Shown here: one piece after another, positions 30,701-43,000 of the stretch
Layout: every line of letters begins with the position of its first letter
Numbering within the stretch: the first letter of the stretch is position 1
NCBI GenBank assembly: GCA_035936415.1
Contig: DASYWD010000543.1
Coordinates: forward strand, 1 to 58,001
Length of the DNA: 58,001 bases
Reading direction: 5' to 3'
From: Longimicrobiaceae bacterium
Lineage (GTDB): Bacteria > Gemmatimonadota > Gemmatimonadetes > Longimicrobiales > Longimicrobiaceae
The notes under the pieces: model-generated
The model's database searches: none
Told to the model about the DNA's origin: nothing
The model's input: the letters and a program-made list of their open reading frames with translations, nothing else
Program-made: the position numbers and the translations under genes

Positions 30701-33700
30701 TACATCATCGCGCCGAACACCCCGTCGGCCCTCGCCCCGAGCTCCAGCGACAGGTCAAACTTGGTGGTGTCGATCTGCAGGTCGACGTCGCGCATGCTGA
30801 GCCCGCGCAGGTCCTCTTCCGCCGGGTGGACGTGCAACTCGAAAAGCACCTGCACGAGTGGTGAATGGCTCAGGGAGCGCTCCGGCCTCAGGTCGGCCAC
30901 GACGGCCTCGAACGGCACCTCCTGGTGCTCGTACGCACCCAGCGTGACCTCGCGGACGCGGCGCACCACCTCGCGGAAGGACGGATCGCCCGAGAGGTCC
31001 GTCCGCAGCGCCAGGGTGTTGACGAAGAACCCGATCAGCGGCTCCACCTCGCGCCGTGAGCGCCCCGCGATCGTAGTGCCGACCACCACGTCCTCGCTTC
31101 CGCTGTACCGGGAGAGCAGGACCTGGAACGCGGCCAGGAGCACCATGTGCAGCGTGGCGCCCTCGCTCCCGGCCAGCGCCCGGAGCGGCTCCACCAGCGC
31201 GCCGGGGAGCGCGACCCCCTCGTACGCGCCGCGGTACGACTGCACCGGGGGCCGCGGACGGTCGGTCGGCAGCTCGAGGAGCGCGGGCACCCCGGCCAGC
31301 CGCGCCCTCCAGTAGGAGAGCAGCCCCTCCAGCCGCTCCCCGGACAGCTGCTCGCGCTGCCACGCCGAATAGTCCGCGTACTGCACCGGCAGCTCGGGGA
31401 GCGGGGAGTCCCCGCCCTCGCGGTACGCTTCGTACAGCGCCGACAGCTCCCCGAAGAACACCCCCATGCTCCACTCGTCGCTGACGATGTGGTGCATGCA
31501 GAGCAGCAGCACGTGGTCCTCTTCGCCGAGCCGCAGCAGGCGGGCGCGGAACACGGGGCCCCGGGCCAGGTCGAACGGCCGAGCCGCCTCCTCCGAGGCG
31601 AGCCGCCCGGCCTGGGCTTCGCGCTCAGCTCCATCCAGCGCCGACAGGTCCTCCACCGCCAGCGTGAAGCCGTCGTACGGGGCGATCTCCTGCACCGGCT
31701 CGCCGGCCACCTGGGGGAAGGCGGTCCGCAGCGACTCGTGCCGCCGCACGATCTCCCCCAGCGCGCGTTCCAGCGCCGCGTGGTCCAGCGCTCCGCTGAA
31801 CCGGAGCGCGTGGGGGACGTTGTAGAAGGCGCTCTCCGGCTGCAGACGGTCGAGGAACCAGAGCCGCTCCTGCGCGAACGAGAGCGGCGGCGCCTGGCCG
31901 CGCGCCACGGGCACCACGGGGGGGAGCTGCGCGGTCCCCGCGCGCCGCAGCCCCTCCACCCGCCGCGCGAGGTCGGCCACGGTGGGGCCCTCGAACAGCC
32001 CGCGGAGCGGCAGTTCCACTCCGAACGCGTCGCGCACCCGCGAGATCAGGCGGATGGCCAACAGCGAGTGGCCGCCCAGCGAGAAGAAGTCGTCGTGTGC
32101 CCCCACGCGGGACACCTTCAGCACCTCCGCGAAGATCCCCGCCAGGATCTCCTCGGCCGGAGTGCGCGGTGCGGCGTACGTCTCGCGCTCGGCCCCGAAG
32201 GCGGGCGCGGGGAGCGCGCCGCGGTCCAGCTTCCCGTTGGAGGCGAGCGGGAGGCGCTCCAGCGTCACGAACGCCGCGGGGACCATGTAGTCCGGGAGCC
32301 GCGCCCTGGCGTGCTCGCGGAGCTCCGAGGAGGAAACCTCCACGCCGGAGGCCGGGACCACGTACCCCACCAGGCGCGCTCCGCCGGCTCCGTCCCCGAG
32401 CGCGACGACCACCGCCTCGGCGAGCCCGGGGTGCTCCAGCAGCACGGCCTCCACCTCTCCCGGCTCCACCCGGTGGCCGCGGATCTTCACCTGGAAGTCC
32501 ACGCGCCCGATGAACACCAGCTCCCCGTCGGGCGCCCAGCGCACCCGGTCGCCGGTGCGGTACAGCCTCCCGCCCGGCTCCGGCCCGAACGGGTCGGGGA
32601 CGAACCTCGCGGCGGTGAGATCCGGCCGTCCCAGGTACCCGCGCGCCACCTGCACCCCGCCGATGTACAGCTCCCCGGCGACGCCCCGGGGGACGGGGCG
32701 CTGCCGCTCGTCGAGCACGTACACGCGGACGTTCCCCACCGGCCGGCCGAGCGGCGGCGTGCGGGTGACGTCGGTGCACTCGGCCACCGTGGCGCGGACC
32801 GTGGCCTCGGTGGGGCCGTAGCCGCTGAAGTAGCGCCGCCCGGGGGCCCAGCGGGCCGCGAGCTCCGCGGTGGACGCCTCGCCCCCGGTGGTGATCGCCC
32901 TCAGCTCTGGGAGGTCGGCGGGGGGGAGCGCGGCCAGCGCCGAGGGGGTGAACTTCGCGTGCGTCACCCGCTGGCTGCGCAGCAGCTCCAACAGCCCCGG
33001 TCCGGGGAGGAGCTCGTCGCGCGGGGCCATCACCAGCGCGGCGCCGGAGCAGAGCGCGACGAACACGTCGGTGACCGACATGTCGAAGTGGAGGGGCGAG
33101 ACCGAGAGGAGGCGCGCTCCGGGCCCCACGTCGTACCCGCCCAGGTAGTTGACGACGACGTTGCACGCGCTCCGGTGCTCCACCCCCACGCCCTTGGGGC
33201 GTCCGGTGGAGCCGGAGGTGTAGATCACGTAGACCAGGTTGTGCGGGTGGACCTCGCAGTCGGGCGCGTGGTCCGGCTCGCCGACGAACGCCTCCGCGCC
33301 GGCCGCGAGCACCGGGGGCGCGGACGCGGGGAGCGCGGCGGCGTCGTCGGCCAGCACCAGCAGGGCGCCCGAGTCCTCCAGCAGCGACGCCAGACGGTCC
33401 GCGGGGCTCGCCGGGTCGAGCGGAACGTAGGCGCCGCCCGCCTTGAGCACGCCCAGGACCGCGGCGACCAGCTCCGGCCCGTGCTCCAGAAAGAGCGCGA
33501 CGCGCACGTCCGGCCCCACTCCGCGGCGCCGGAGCGCGTGCGCGACACGGTTTGCCCGCCGGTCCAGCTCGGCGTACGTGATGGAAGCCTCGCCGAAGAT
33601 CACGGCGGGGTCGTGGGGCGTGCGCGCCGCCTGCGCCTCGAAGAGCCGGTGCAGGCAGGTGTCCGGCACGGGGCGGGCGGTGCGGTTCCACTCCTCCAGC

Positions 33701-36700
33701 ACCAGCAGGCGCTCCTCGGGCCCGACCAGGTCCACCTCCCACAGCCGCACACCGGGGTCCCGCGCCACCTGGTCCAGCAGGCGCTCGAAGCAGGCGAGCC
33801 AGCGTTCGATCGTCCCGTGGTCGAACAGGTCCGTGCAGAAGTCGCAGCGCAGGCGCAGCGCGTCGGGCGTCTCCGTGAAGCCGAAGGTGAGGTCCAGCTT
33901 GGACCCGCCGCCGAAGTTCCCCTCGAACCGGACGCGCAGGTCGCCCAGGGCCTCTTCCCCGCCCACCCGGTCCAGGTTCATCATGGCCGCGAACACGGGC
34001 GGACGGCTCGGGTCGCGGGTGCGGAGCAGCTTCTCGACCAGCTGCGGGAAGGAATAGTTCTGGTGGTCCAGTGCGCGCAGCACGCTGCGCCGCACCTGGC
34101 GGGCATGGTCCACGAACGAGGCCGACGCGTCCAGCCGGGCGCGGACGGGCAGGACGTTGATCCCGTACCCCACCAGCTCCGCCATCCCCGCCGTCCCCGC
34201 CTGCCCCGCCGACGGGGTCCCCACCACGAGGTCGTCCTGCCCGCTCAGCCGCGACAGCCACAGGAAGAAGGCGGAGAAGAGCGTGTTGAACATGGTGAGG
34301 CCGTGCGGCCGCCCCGCCGCCGAGAGCCGGTGCAGCAGCTCGCCGTCCATCACCCGGACCATGCGCTCGCCGCGATAGCTGCGCACCGGGGGACGCGGCC
34401 GGTCGGTGGGGAGGTCCAGTACCGGCACGCCGTCGGCGAACTCCGCCAGCCAGAACGCCTCGGCCGCGGGGTCCTCCCGCACCGCCTCGATCTGCGCCCG
34501 CACCAGCTCCGCGTGGTCGCGGCGCGGCGGGAGCTCCGCGCGGCGACCCTCCTTGGCCGCGGCGTACAGGGCGCCCAGCTCGTGCCAGACGAGACCGAAC
34601 GACCATCCGTCCAGCACCGCGTGGTGCGCGTCCTTCACCAGGAGGTGCTCGTCGTCGCTCACCGCGGCCAGCGCGAAGCGCACCAGCGGCCCCCGCACCA
34701 GGTCGAAGGGGCGCCTCACCGTCTCGCGGAGCCACTCCTCGACGCGGGCGCTCCGCTCTCCGGCGGGGACGCCGCGGAAGTCCTCGAACGGCACCTCCAG
34801 CTCCAGCGCCGGGTGGACGAGCTGCACGTCGCCCTCGGGGCCGAAGGTCGTGCGCAGGGTGTCGTGCCGGTCCACCAGCCCCTGCAGCGCCGCGCGCATG
34901 GCGCCCACGTCCAGGGCTCCGCGCAGGTGCGCCGTGGTCGACTCGGTGTACGCGCGGGCGGCATCGTCGCCCATCTGCGACTCGAACCAGAGCTGGCGCT
35001 GCCCCTCCGTCAGGGCCATGACCCGGACCCCGTCGTCCCGGACCCCGTCGTCCCGGACCCGCCGGCACGGGCACGGCTCCGTAGCGGGCCCGGAAGCGGA
35101 AGCGGGGGCGCCGCCGGCGGGCTCGGGAATGAAGCCGCCGCGCCGCATCGCCTCGGCCGAGGCGCGGACGGCCTCGAAGATCCTCTCCAGGTCGTCGTCG
35201 TCGTGGGCGGCGGAGAGGAAGTGCGTCCCCGTCTCGGGGATGACGTGCACTCCCTCCAGGATCATGTGATGGTTGAAGAGGTCCGGGAACCGGACCTCCG
35301 GTCCGAAGTAGAAGCGGAAGCAGGAGCTGATGCTCGTGGCCGTGATGGGGAAGCGGCCGGCCTCGAAGAAGGCGTTGATCCGTTCCACCAGGCGGCCGGT
35401 ACGCTCGTTCAGCCGGTCGTACATCGGCTGGCCCTGCCGCCGGATTTCCTCCAGGATGGCGCAGGCCACGCCCATCGAGAGCGGATGCTTGAAGTACGCC
35501 CCCGCGAACAGCGTGCGCTGCCCGGTGGGATACGAGTCGTCGCCGTAGCTCCAGAGCCCGCCGTCGAAGACGCTCATCGCCTCGCGCGTCCCCGCGACCA
35601 CACCCATGGGGAGACCCCCGGCCACGATCTTCCCGTAGGTGACCAGGTCCGCGTCCACCCCGAAGTACGCCTGCGCGCCGCCCGGACCGAGTCGGAAGCC
35701 GGTGATCAGCTCGTCGAAGAGCAGCAGGGCGCCCGCCTCGCGCGTCATCCGGCGCAGCTCGCGCACGAAGGCGAACGCCTTCATGTCGGGGCGGCGGCTC
35801 TGCACGGGCTCCACCATCACCAGGGCGATCTCGTCCAGGTGCCTAGCCAGCAGCTCCAGCGACGAGGGCTCGTCGAAGTCGAGCATCAGCACGTCGCCCA
35901 GGGGAAGCGCGGGAACGCCCGGAGCGGCAGGCCGCACCTCCCGCCGTCCCCCGACGGTGAAGAGCCGTCCCAGCACCGCGTCGGACCAGCCGTGGTAGCT
36001 CCCCGCGAAGTACGCGATCTTCCTGCGCCCGGTGTAGGCGCGGGCGGCGCGGATGGCGCCCATCACGGCTTCCGTCCCGGAGTTGCAGAAAATGGCCCGG
36101 TCGACGCCTCCCAGCTCGCAGACGAGCTCGGCAGCGCGCCCCGCGTCGGGCGACTGCGGCCCGAGGCCGTACCCCCGCTCCGCCTGCTCGTGGATGGCGC
36201 GGGTGATGAACCCGGGGGCGTGCCCGAACAGGATGCACCCGAACCCCATCCCGATGTCCACGTACTCGTTCCCGTCCAGGTCCCACACCCGCGAGCCGCG
36301 GGCGCGCGGGCTCACGATGGGATAGAGGATCTCCTTCCAGGCCCGGCGGAAGCGCGCGGTCACGCGGCTGTCGGCCAGCGGCAGGTGATAGCGCGCCTGG
36401 TGCGCCTTGGAGGCCGGCGTCCGCTCCACGTAGCGCGCGATGAAGTCGTCCAGGTACTCCTTCTGGCCGGGCGTCAGCCCGCCGGACCCCTCGGTGTTCA
36501 GGGGCTGGTAGGCGACGAAAGTCTCGGGCTGGATCTTCGCGCGCGGCGACCGCGGCACCTCTCGCGAACGGGCGCCGGCGGCGGAGCCCGAGCCGTCGTC
36601 CACCGGCAGGGGCACCGGCGCCGGGGAGGATGGACCCGCTCCCGCCGGTGGAGAGGAGGCGTCGCCCCGCACTGCGGCGATCTGCTGCGCCATGACCTGC

Positions 36701-39700
36701 GTCATGGCCTGGAGCTGCTGTGCGATCACCCGCTCCAGGGTTCCCACCCCCGCGTCCCCTCCGCCCCCCGCGGACGGGAGCGCGGGCCCGGCCGAGGCCG
36801 GGTAGAACGCGGGCGGCGCGGGGACGGTCCGCAGCGGCTCCGCCACGGCGGCCGGCGCGGCGGCGACGACCGCCTCGGCCCCGGCCGGGACGGTAGGTCC
36901 GCTCCCCTGCACCATCGCCCCGGGCGGCAGCGCCCGGTCGATGTGCTCCGCCAGCGCGCCCAGGGTGGTGATCTCCTCCAGCAGCTCCACGAGCGAGACG
37001 CGGACGCCCACCCGCTTCTCGATCATCTGGATCGCCTGCAGGAGGAGGAGGGAGTCGAACCCGGCCTGGAAGAAGTCGGCGTCGGTCTCGACGTGCCGCT
37101 CCTCGATCCCCGTGAGCTCGGCCGCCACCCTCTTCAGGAGGTCCAGGACGGCACCCTGCCGGGGGGATGGGGCCGTTGCCAACGCCTGCGCCGGGAGCTG
37201 GTTCTCCATCGCGTCCGGTCCTTTCTCGTGAGGTACGCCGGCGGCATCCCCGGCCTGCCCGGCGGTCGTCGCTCCGGCCTCCGATCCCTCCCCCGCGCCG
37301 TTCGGCCGCGTCGGGTCCACCCAGTACCGTCTGCGCTCGAACGGGTAGCCCGGGAGCGGGACGCGGCGGCGGCGCTCGCCGCGGCCGAACCCGGTCCAGT
37401 CCACCTCTGCCCCCGCCGCCCAGACGCCGCCCAGCGTCTCCAGGGCGAAGTGGAGGTCGGGGACGCGGTTGTGCTGGTGGCGCAGCGAGCTGAAGACGGC
37501 GCGGCCCTCCGGCGTTCCTCCGGCGGGGTGCTGCATGGCCCAGGCGCCCAGCGCCTGCCCCGGTCCCACTTCCAGGAGCACCCAGCCGGGCTCCGCGCGC
37601 AGGGTGGCGACGCCGTCCGCGAAGCGGACGGTCCGGCACAGGTGCCGCGCCCAGTACGCCGGCGAGCAGGCGTCCTCGTCCGTGATCCAGGCGCCGGTCA
37701 CGCCCGAGACGAACGGGATCTCCGGCGGACGCAGCTCGAACCCCGAGGCCAGGCGCTCCAGCTCCGCGGCCACGCCGCGCATGGCGCGGGAGTGGAAGGC
37801 ATGCCGGGTGGGAAGGCGGCGGCTCACCGTCCCCCGGCCCGACAGCACTGCCGCGAACGCCTCGACCTCGTCGACCGACCCCGCCACCACACAGCTCTCC
37901 GGCGTGTTCACCGCCGCCAGGTCGAGCCCGGGCGGGAGGACGGCCCGGAGCGAGGCTTCGCTCATCGGCACGGCCAGCATGGCCCCGGCGGGGAGCGCGT
38001 CGAGCAGCGAGGCCCGGAGCGCCACCAGCCGCAGCGCGTCCTCCAGGCGCAGCACCCCCGCCACGCAGGCGGCGACGTACTCGCCGAGCGAGTGCCCGAC
38101 GAGCCCCCGCGGCCGCACCCCCCAGGCGGCCCACAGGCGCGCCGTCGCGTACTCCGTCACGAGGACCGCGGGCTGGGCGAAGCGCGTCTCGTCGAGCGGC
38201 GAGGCGGGGCGAATGGCGTCGCCGCCTTCGCGGTCCAGGAGCCTGCGCAGGTCCCATCCGTCCGCGCCGCCCGGCTCTCCGCCCGGCGGCGCGGCGGAGT
38301 AGAGTACCTCGCGCAGGTCGCTCCCCAGCACCGGCCGCAGGAGCTCGCAGCACTCGTCCACGGCGGCGCGGAATACGGGCTCGGCGTCGTACAGTCCCCG
38401 CCCCATGTCCACGTGGTGCGTCCCCACTCCGGGAAACATGAACGCCACCGGACGGGAGGTGCGCCGCACCCCCGACGAGCCGCGGGCGGCGGTCTCCCGC
38501 AGCCGGATCGTCGCCTCCGCGGCGTCGCGGCAGACCACGGCCAGGCGGTGCTCCATCTCCCGCCGCCCGGTCCGGAGGGTGAACGCCACGTCGGCGAGCG
38601 GCGGCGCCTCGCGCTCCAGCAAGTCGGCCAGGTTCTCCGCGGCCCGCGCCAGCGCAGACGGGGTCCGCGCGGAGAGGACGAGGAGCTGGAGCTCGCTGGA
38701 GGGGCCGGAGGGCTCCGCCGGCGGGGCCTCCTCCAGCACCACGTGCGCGTTGGTCCCGCCGATCCCGAACGAGCTCACCCCGGCGCGGCGCGGCGCGCCG
38801 TTGCGCTCCCAGGGCGTGAGCGCGGTGTTCACGAAGACGCGGCCGCCTGCGGCCTCGATCTCGGGGTGCGGCACGGCGCAGTTCAGGGAGGGCGGGATCT
38901 CGCGGTGCTCCAGGGCGAGCACCGCCTTGATCAGCCCCGCCACCCCGGCTGCGGCGTCCAGGTGGCCGATGTTGGGCTTCACCGAACCGATGGCGCAGCG
39001 GTGCCCCGGTTCGCCCCGGGACAGGGCCTGGCTCATTGCCTGCAGCTCGATCGCGTCCCCCAGGGGGGTGCCGCTCCCGTGCGTCTCCACGTACTGCACG
39101 GTCGCGGGGTCCACCCCGGCCATCGAGAGCGCCTCGGAGAGGACGCGGGCCTGCCCGGTGACGCTCGGCGCCGTGTAGCCCACCTTCTGCGCGCCGTCGT
39201 TGTTCACCGCCGAGCCGCGGATCACCGCGCGGATGGTGTCGCCGTCGGCGAGCGCGTCGTCGAGCCGCTTCAGCAGCACCAGCCCGGCCCCGCTCCCGCC
39301 CACGGTGCCGCGGGCGTCCGCGTCGAAGGCGCGGCAGTGCCCGTCGGGTGAGACGATCCCGTCCGGGGTGTAGAGGTAACCCTGGCGGAGGGGCACCGGG
39401 ATGGAGACGCCCCCCGCGAGCGCCATGTCGCATTCCCCGCCCAGGAGGCTCTGGCAGGCCAGGTGCACGGCGACCAGAGAGGTGGAGCAGGCAGTCTGCA
39501 CCACCACGCTGGGGCCCTGCAGGTTCAGGCGGTACGAGATTCCGCCGGCCAGGTGGTCGCGGGCGTTGCCCAGGGAGATGCGCGTGGTCCCGACGGCGCT
39601 CACCAGCTCCGGGGCGGAGAGAAGGTTCGAGACGTAGTCGTTGGCGCTGCAGCCGGCGAACACGCCCACGGGGCGCTCCACGCGGGCGGGGTCGTACCCC

Positions 39701-40041
39701 GCGCGCTCCAGCGCCTCCCAGGCGCACTCCAGGAGGACACGGTGCTGCGGGTTCAGGATCTCGGCGTCGCGTGGCGTGAGCTGGAAGAGTCCGGCGTCGA
39801 GCTCGTCGGCGCCCCCCAGCACGCCCCCGGCGGGGACGAAGTCCGGACGGTCGAGGAGGCCGGCGTCGGCCCCGGCCGCCAGGAGCTCCTCGCGGGTGAA
39901 GAAGGAGATCGACTCCACACCGCCCCGGAGGTTGCGCCAGAAGGCCTCGACGTCGTCCGCGCCGGGAAAGCGCCCGGCCATGCTGACGATGGCTACTTCC
40001 AAGCCGGTCCTCGCGTCGGGGGCGCCGCCGTGCTCTGCCAT
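24709..40041 (-). CDS. Hybrid PKS/NRPS: KS-AT-ACP-AMT-C-A-T-C-A-T-C-A-T-TE
   Basis: 5110 residues; the releasing protein of the line. Ketosynthase (TACSTS, C185; [10 protein letters not shown]), acyltransferase (GHSLGEY, S651; HAFHS, malonyl type), acyl carrier (GFDSLLL, S997), Ala/Pro-rich linker with a helix near [18 protein letters not shown], class III aminotransferase (PLP K1471 in TYGKIVAGG), then three C-A-T modules (carrier serines 2659, 3715, 4774) and a thioesterase (GWSFGG, S4902; terminal His in GTHATV). No ketoreductase, so the beta-ketone should become a beta-amine. Pocket codes: A1 D-M-T-K-T-G-G-V-R (K278, Asp/Asn-like but unmatched), A2 D-A-F-Y-V-G-E-V-W (unassigned), A3 D-L-T-K-V-G-E-V-G (asparagine). 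The second C domain reads HHIVSDEWS, with Glu for the usual Gly; the last carrier is GGNS. ATG 32 bp after NRPS B. Confidence 0.95.
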   Translation of the reverse strand: MAEHGGAPDARTGLEVAIVSMAGRFPGADDVEAFWRNLRGGVESISFFTREELLAAGADAGLLDRPDFVPAGGVLGGADELDAGLFQLTPRDAEILNPQHRVLLECAWEALERAGYDPARVERPVGVFAGCSANDYVSNLLSAPELVSAVGTTRISLGNARDHLAGGISYRLNLQGPSVVVQTACSTSLVAVHLACQSLLGGECDMALAGGVSIPVPLRQGYLYTPDGIVSPDGHCRAFDADARGTVGGSGAGLVLLKRLDDALADGDTIRAVIRGSAVNNDGAQKVGYTAPSVTGQARVLSEALSMAGVDPATVQYVETHGSGTPLGDAIELQAMSQALSRGEPGHRCAIGSVKPNIGHLDAAAGVAGLIKAVLALEHREIPPSLNCAVPHPEIEAAGGRVFVNTALTPWERNGAPRRAGVSSFGIGGTNAHVVLEEAPPAEPSGPSSELQLLVLSARTPSALARAAENLADLLEREAPPLADVAFTLRTGRREMEHRLAVVCRDAAEATIRLRETAARGSSGVRRTSRPVAFMFPGVGTHHVDMGRGLYDAEPVFRAAVDECCELLRPVLGSDLREVLYSAAPPGGEPGGADGWDLRRLLDREGGDAIRPASPLDETRFAQPAVLVTEYATARLWAAWGVRPRGLVGHSLGEYVAACVAGVLRLEDALRLVALRASLLDALPAGAMLAVPMSEASLRAVLPPGLDLAAVNTPESCVVAGSVDEVEAFAAVLSGRGTVSRRLPTRHAFHSRAMRGVAAELERLASGFELRPPEIPFVSGVTGAWITDEDACSPAYWARHLCRTVRFADGVATLRAEPGWVLLEVGPGQALGAWAMQHPAGGTPEGRAVFSSLRHQHNRVPDLHFALETLGGVWAAGAEVDWTGFGRGERRRRVPLPGYPFERRRYWVDPTRPNGAGEGSEAGATTAGQAGDAAGVPHEKGPDAMENQLPAQALATAPSPRQGAVLDLLKRVAAELTGIEERHVETDADFFQAGFDSLLLLQAIQMIEKRVGVRVSLVELLEEITTLGALAEHIDRALPPGAMVQGSGPTVPAGAEAVVAAAPAAVAEPLRTVPAPPAFYPASAGPALPSAGGGGDAGVGTLERVIAQQLQAMTQVMAQQIAAVRGDASSPPAGAGPSSPAPVPLPVDDGSGSAAGARSREVPRSPRAKIQPETFVAYQPLNTEGSGGLTPGQKEYLDDFIARYVERTPASKAHQARYHLPLADSRVTARFRRAWKEILYPIVSPRARGSRVWDLDGNEYVDIGMGFGCILFGHAPGFITRAIHEQAERGYGLGPQSPDAGRAAELVCELGGVDRAIFCNSGTEAVMGAIRAARAYTGRRKIAYFAGSYHGWSDAVLGRLFTVGGRREVRPAAPGVPALPLGDVLMLDFDEPSSLELLARHLDEIALVMVEPVQSRRPDMKAFAFVRELRRMTREAGALLLFDELITGFRLGPGGAQAYFGVDADLVTYGKIVAGGLPMGVVAGTREAMSVFDGGLWSYGDDSYPTGQRTLFAGAYFKHPLSMGVACAILEEIRRQGQPMYDRLNERTGRLVERINAFFEAGRFPITATSISSCFRFYFGPEVRFPDLFNHHMILEGVHVIPETGTHFLSAAHDDDDLERIFEAVRASAEAMRRGGFIPEPAGGAPASASGPATEPCPCRRVRDDGVRDDGVRVMALTEGQRQLWFESQMGDDAARAYTESTTAHLRGALDVGAMRAALQGLVDRHDTLRTTFGPEGDVQLVHPALELEVPFEDFRGVPAGERSARVEEWLRETVRRPFDLVRGPLVRFALAAVSDDEHLLVKDAHHAVLDGWSFGLVWHELGALYAAAKEGRRAELPPRRDHAELVRAQIEAVREDPAAEAFWLAEFADGVPVLDLPTDRPRPPVRSYRGERMVRVMDGELLHRLSAAGRPHGLTMFNTLFSAFFLWLSRLSGQDDLVVGTPSAGQAGTAGMAELVGYGINVLPVRARLDASASFVDHARQVRRSVLRALDHQNYSFPQLVEKLLRTRDPSRPPVFAAMMNLDRVGGEEALGDLRVRFEGNFGGGSKLDLTFGFTETPDALRLRCDFCTDLFDHGTIERWLACFERLLDQVARDPGVRLWEVDLVGPEERLLVLEEWNRTARPVPDTCLHRLFEAQAARTPHDPAVIFGEASITYAELDRRANRVAHALRRRGVGPDVRVALFLEHGPELVAAVLGVLKAGGAYVPLDPASPADRLASLLEDSGALLVLADDAAALPASAPPVLAAGAEAFVGEPDHAPDCEVHPHNLVYVIYTSGSTGRPKGVGVEHRSACNVVVNYLGGYDVGPGARLLSVSPLHFDMSVTDVFVALCSGAALVMAPRDELLPGPGLLELLRSQRVTHAKFTPSALAALPPADLPELRAITTGGEASTAELAARWAPGRRYFSGYGPTEATVRATVAECTDVTRTPPLGRPVGNVRVYVLDERQRPVPRGVAGELYIGGVQVARGYLGRPDLTAARFVPDPFGPEPGGRLYRTGDRVRWAPDGELVFIGRVDFQVKIRGHRVEPGEVEAVLLEHPGLAEAVVVALGDGAGGARLVGYVVPASGVEVSSSELREHARARLPDYMVPAAFVTLERLPLASNGKLDRGALPAPAFGAERETYAAPRTPAEEILAGIFAEVLKVSRVGAHDDFFSLGGHSLLAIRLISRVRDAFGVELPLRGLFEGPTVADLARRVEGLRRAGTAQLPPVVPVARGQAPPLSFAQERLWFLDRLQPESAFYNVPHALRFSGALDHAALERALGEIVRRHESLRTAFPQVAGEPVQEIAPYDGFTLAVEDLSALDGAEREAQAGRLASEEAARPFDLARGPVFRARLLRLGEEDHVLLLCMHHIVSDEWSMGVFFGELSALYEAYREGGDSPLPELPVQYADYSAWQREQLSGERLEGLLSYWRARLAGVPALLELPTDRPRPPVQSYRGAYEGVALPGALVEPLRALAGSEGATLHMVLLAAFQVLLSRYSGSEDVVVGTTIAGRSRREVEPLIGFFVNTLALRTDLSGDPSFREVVRRVREVTLGAYEHQEVPFEAVVADLRPERSLSHSPLVQVLFELHVHPAEEDLRGLSMRDVDLQIDTTKFDLSLELGARADGVFGAMMYSVDLFERSTIRRMIAHLQRVLEQVAGDPGARISRLTLAGAEERARVVEEWNRTDHPFPRDACIHELFEAQVERTPEALALEWGDQVLTYRELDARANRLAHHLAGLGVGPEDRVGVLLERSPEMVVATLAVMKAGGCCVPVDTTYPPERVELMLADSAVRVLLSQGDLGAPLAGAGVRVVRLDTPPELLSSGPADPPRSGVAPRNLAYVFYTSGSTGRPKGVMMAHREVVQFAACIPETMPMGPGDRVTQASNASFDAAVFEVWGALLNGAALVGIDRDVLLSAAALAKALREQRITHLYQTAALFNQHVREQVDAYSGLRQLVFGAEAVGTEGVRRMLLQGRPKRVLHEYGPTEATVWCTLDVVEEVAEGAATVPIGRPVPNARAYVLGPDLEPQPAGVPGELYVGGAGVVRGYLGRPDLTAGRFVPDPFAPEPGARMYRTGDRVRWRPDGRLEFMGRLDDQVKMRGFRIEPGEVEGALSAHPGVRQARVIVREDRPGEKRLVAYVVGTAGADALRAHLRRSLPEYMVPQAFVALDRLPLTPNGKLDRKALPAPDPASAQDRYAAPRSPVEEVLAEIWAEVLERKRVGVEENFFDLGGHSLLATRLVSRVRQAFGVELPVRALFEGPTVAEVSKRVEALKRAALPQRAPVLPVQRTGAPPLSFAQERLWFLDRLQQGGNSYNVSQALRLSGGADEAALERALGEVVRRHETLRTTFTEVDGVPAQVIAPFTGFVLPVEDLSAQGEPEREAAARQRAAEDAALPFDLTAGPLLRARLLRLMTDEHVLLLAMHHIVCDGWSMQVLFRELWTLYEAYRDGRESPLPELPVQYADYAVWQREQLGGEAELRQLAYWRERLAGAPELLELPTDHPRPPVPSFRGASVPVSVPVEVMDRLRELARREGTTLYVVALAAFQVLLSRYSGSEDVMVGTPIAGRTRQEVEELIGLFMNTLVLRADLAGNPSFRELVRGVRESVLGAYEHQEVPFERVVAEVQPERSLSRSTLFQVMFQLDNAEASAPGTGGLAVRGVEVEREATKFDLTLVLYAHPRGITGALQYSTDLFGHGTARRMVQHLERVLEQVGDDPDRRLSRLQLMGRAERARVLGWNRTEAKYPADRCIHQLFEAQAERTPDAVALAFEGRTLTFRDLDVRANRLAHHLAGRGVGPEVRVGICMERGPELMVAILGVMKAGGAYVPLDPSFPAERMSYLLADSGVAVLLTHARVQDRLPPGGGVEVLAIDREWERIAAERADPPESGVTSENLAYVIYTSGSTGLPKGVAMHHRGVCNYIHWGVRAYGADQGTGAPVFTSMAVDLTVTNLLPLFAGHPVSLLPEESPVEALAQVLREQPGFGLIKITPIHLGLLNSMLAPGDLPAAAHTLVVGADFLSAEPTVPWQEHAPGVRLMNEYGPTETVVGCSAYVLPAGKHRAGPVPVGRPIQNITFHVLDAHLEPVPVGLPGELYIGGAGVARGYLGRPELSAEKFVPDPFADPGARMYRSGDRARWLADGNLLILGRTDAQVKIRGYRVELGEVEAVLRQRPEVRECVAVVREDRPGDRRLVAYVVADASAADPAELREHLRRSVPEYMVPSAIVVLDSLPQTATGKLDRKVLPAPKYPGADLEFDEPESYVEVQLIQLWEELLGVQGIGARQSFFDLGGNSFLALRLFAQVNRRFHCDLPVATLFAGATVRQMAHAILEQRSATAAPPSSLVPLQPNGDLPPLFVIHSSDRNVMGYVNLVRHLGAEQPVYGLRDVGEDLARPITRIAAEHVAAVRSLQPRGPYYLAGWSFGGFVAYEMAVQLEREGETVAFVGLLDTMSTALAQEWPWQGDADLTSTLAHEIAEQTRRPFTLRPEDLQGLEPDEQVRRAVEALREQGAVPSGFEAAVLRDACRTVRDRNRSYAGYVPGRFSGTLTLFRASCLSPRHEEFFAPLGDDDRQTLGWSRHADAPVEVHPVPGTHATVAAEPHVRVLARHVRESLSAARERAARQPSTAVRP
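35022..35061 (-). repeat. 15-bp in-frame tandem repeat in the AMT-C linker
   Basis: The unit cccggaccccgtcgt occurs at 35022-35036 and 35037-35051, with a third partial copy to 35061. On the coding strand it gives the repeated linker [13 protein letters not shown] between the aminotransferase and the first condensation domain. Being a multiple of three, it changes linker length without a frameshift, typical of slippage in a tolerant linker. Confidence 0.85.
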
Positions 40042-40073
40042 GTGCCTGGTGGTGAAGGTGATCGGATCCCGCG

Positions 40074-43000
40074 TTACCCGTCCCGCCGCCTGCGCGCCTC
40101 CAGCCGCCGTCCCAGCGCCGCCTGCCGGGCGCCGCCCCGCTCCGCCGCTGTGTCCACCGCCACCGCCACCGCCTCCGCCTCGCCCTCCAGGCGGGCGGCG
40201 AGCGAGCGGACGGTGGGGTACTGGAAGAGCTCCACCACCCGCACCTCCCGGCCGAGCTCGGCGGCGAGTCGGGCCTGGAGCCGCACCAGCAGGAGGGAGT
40301 GGCCGCCCAGGTCGAAGAAGTTCTCCTCGGCGCCCACCTCATCCACCCTCAGCAGCCCCTGCCAGATCGCCGCGATGCGCACCTCCAGCCCCGTCCCGGG
40401 CCGGAGCCGGCGGGCCGGGCGCGCGGGCGCGGGCGCCGGGAGCGCGCGCCGGTCCAGCTTGCCGCTGGAAGTGCGCGGCAGGCTCTCGAGGGCCACGAAC
40501 GCGGCCGGCACCATGTACTCCGGGAGGCTCCGCCGCAGGTGCGCCCGCAGCCCTTCGGCGTCCGGGTCGCCGACGACGTAGGCCACCAGCCGCTTCTGGC
40601 CCGGCGCGTCCTCGCGCGCCACCACCGCGCAGTCGGCCACGTCGGGGTGCAGGCGCAGCACCGCCTCCACCTCTCCCGGCTCGATGCGGAAGCCCCGGAC
40701 CTTCACCTGCTCGTCCAGCCGCCCCAGGAACTCCAGCGTCCCGTCGCCGCGCCAGCGCGCCCGGTCGCCGGTGCGGTAGAGCCGCGCTCCGGGTTTCGGC
40801 GCGAACGCGTCGGGGACGAAGCGCTCCGCCGTGAGCGCGGGGCGGCCCAGGTAGCCCCGCGCCAGCTGGACACCGCCGATGCACAGCTCCCCGGGCACCC
40901 CCACCGGGGCCGGCCGCCCGGCCCCGTCTAGCACGTAGAGCCGGGTGTTCGGGAGCGGGCTCCCGATCGACGGGGACCGCGCCTCCGGGACGCACACCGA
41001 CGCGCTCACCCGGACCGTCGCCTCGGTCGGCCCGTACACGTTGATGAACCGGCGGTCGCGGCCCCAGCGGGCCACGAGGTCGGCGGTGCACGCCTCGCCG
41101 CCGACCACCAGCGTGGTGAGGGTCGGGACCCCCGCGGGCGGCACCACGGCGAGGGTCGAGGGCGTGAACTTCGTGTGGGTGATCCCGTCCCGGCGGAGCA
41201 GGGCGAGGAGCTCCTCGCCCGGGAGGAGGCCCTCCTCATCGGGGAGGTGCAGGGCCGCCCCGGAGCTCAGGGCGGCGAAGATCTCGGCGGCGGAGGCGTC
41301 GAAGTGCAGGGGGGCCAGCAGGAGCACCCGCGACCCGGGTCCCAGGCCGCAGAGCCCCACCAGCGCGGGGACCAGGTTGCAGATCCCCCGATGCTCCACG
41401 GCCACTCCCTTAGGGCGCCCCGTGGAGCCGGAGGTGTAGATCACGTACGCCAGGTTCCCCGCCGTCGCCCGGCCCTGCAGGTCCCCCGCACTTCCGGCCC
41501 CGGCCTGCCAGGGTGCCCGGTCCACGCTCACGACCTGAACTCCCGGGCTGGCCGGCAGCCGATCGCGCAACGCGTCCCGGGTCAGCAGCAGGGCCACGCC
41601 GCAGTCCGCGAGCACGTACGAGAGGCGCTCCGGTGGAGAGCCGGCATCGAGCGGCACGTAGGCGCCCCCCGCCTTGAGGATCGCGAAAAGGGAGACCACC
41701 ATCTCCAGGCCGGGCTCCAGGCAGAGGCCCACCCGCACCTCCGGCCCCACGCCGAGCCCGGCCAGGTGGTGCGCCAGGCGGTCCGCCCACCCGTCCAGCT
41801 CCCGGTAGGTGAGCGACCGGTCCCCGTGGACCAGTGCGACGGCCTCGGGCGTGCGCCCCGCCTGCGCCTCGAAGAGCTGGTGGACGCAGCGGTCCGCGGG
41901 ATAGGGGGCCTCCGTCCGGTTCCACCCGTCGACGACCAGCCGGCGCTCCGCCTCTCCCAGCAGCTCCAGCCGCGACGGCCGCGCGTCGGGGTCGTCCACC
42001 ACCTGCTCCAGCACCCGCTCCAGGTGCGACACCATCCGCCGGACGGTGCTGCGCTCGAAGAGGTCGGTGTTGTAACCCAGCGCCCCCGTCGCTCCACGCG
42101 CGTCCGCGGCGAGGACGAGCGAGAGGTCGGAGGTGACCACCTCCGGCTCCCCCGTCGCGTTCGCCACCCGCAGCCCGCTCAGCGCGAGCCTCGACCGCCC
42201 AACCTCGTCGCTCAGGGTGAACATCACCTGGAAGAGCGGGGCGTGGCTCAGCGACCGCTCCGGCTGCAGCTCGGCCACCAGCCGCTCGAAGGGTACCTCC
42301 TGGTGCTCGTACGCTCCCAGCGTCACCTCCCGGACCCGCCGCAGCACCTCGCGGAAGCCCGGATCGCCGGAAAGGTCCGTCCTGAGCACCACCGTGTTCA
42401 CGAAGAAGCCGATCAGCTCCTCCACCTCCCGCCGCGTCCGACCGGCGATCGGACTTCCCACCACCACGTCGTCGGTTCCGGCGTGCTTCGAGAGCAGGAG
42501 CTGGAACGCACCCAGCAGCACCATGTACAGCGTCGCGCCCTCGCTCCGCCCCAGCCCCCGCAGGCGCTCCAGCAGCCGGGGCGGCAGCTCGACCGGCTCG
42601 TAGGCGCCGCGGTACGTCTGCACCGGAGGGCGGGGGCGGTCCGTCGGCAGCTCCAGCACCGCCGGGGCCCCGGCCAACCGGTCCTTCCAGTACGCGAGCT
42701 GCCGGTCGAGCGCGGCGCCGCTCAGCTGCCGGCGCTGCCACACCGCGTAGTCCGCGTACTGCACCGGCAGCCCCGGCAGCGGCGACTCCGCGCCCTCGCG
42801 GTACGCTCCGTACAGCGCTGACATCTCCTCGAACAGCACGCCCAGGCTCCACCCGTCGCTGACGACGTGGTGCATGCAGAGCAGCAGCACGTGCTCCTCC
42901 TCGCCCAGCCGCAGCAGGCCCGCGCGGAAGAGGGGGCCCGCCGCCAGGTCGAACGGCCGTCTCGCCTCCTCCGCCACCCGCCGCGCCACCTCTCCTTCAC

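Noticed and set aside
31147-39351. A plus-strand open frame of about 2700 codons opposite the hybrid synthetase
   Set aside because: High-GC codon bias leaves the reverse strand open. The translation is Arg/Pro/His-rich low-complexity, matches no family, and overlaps a clear megasynthase. Similar shadows at 12634-14682, 16553-18502, 24733-29829 and 46701-50900 are rejected for the same reason.
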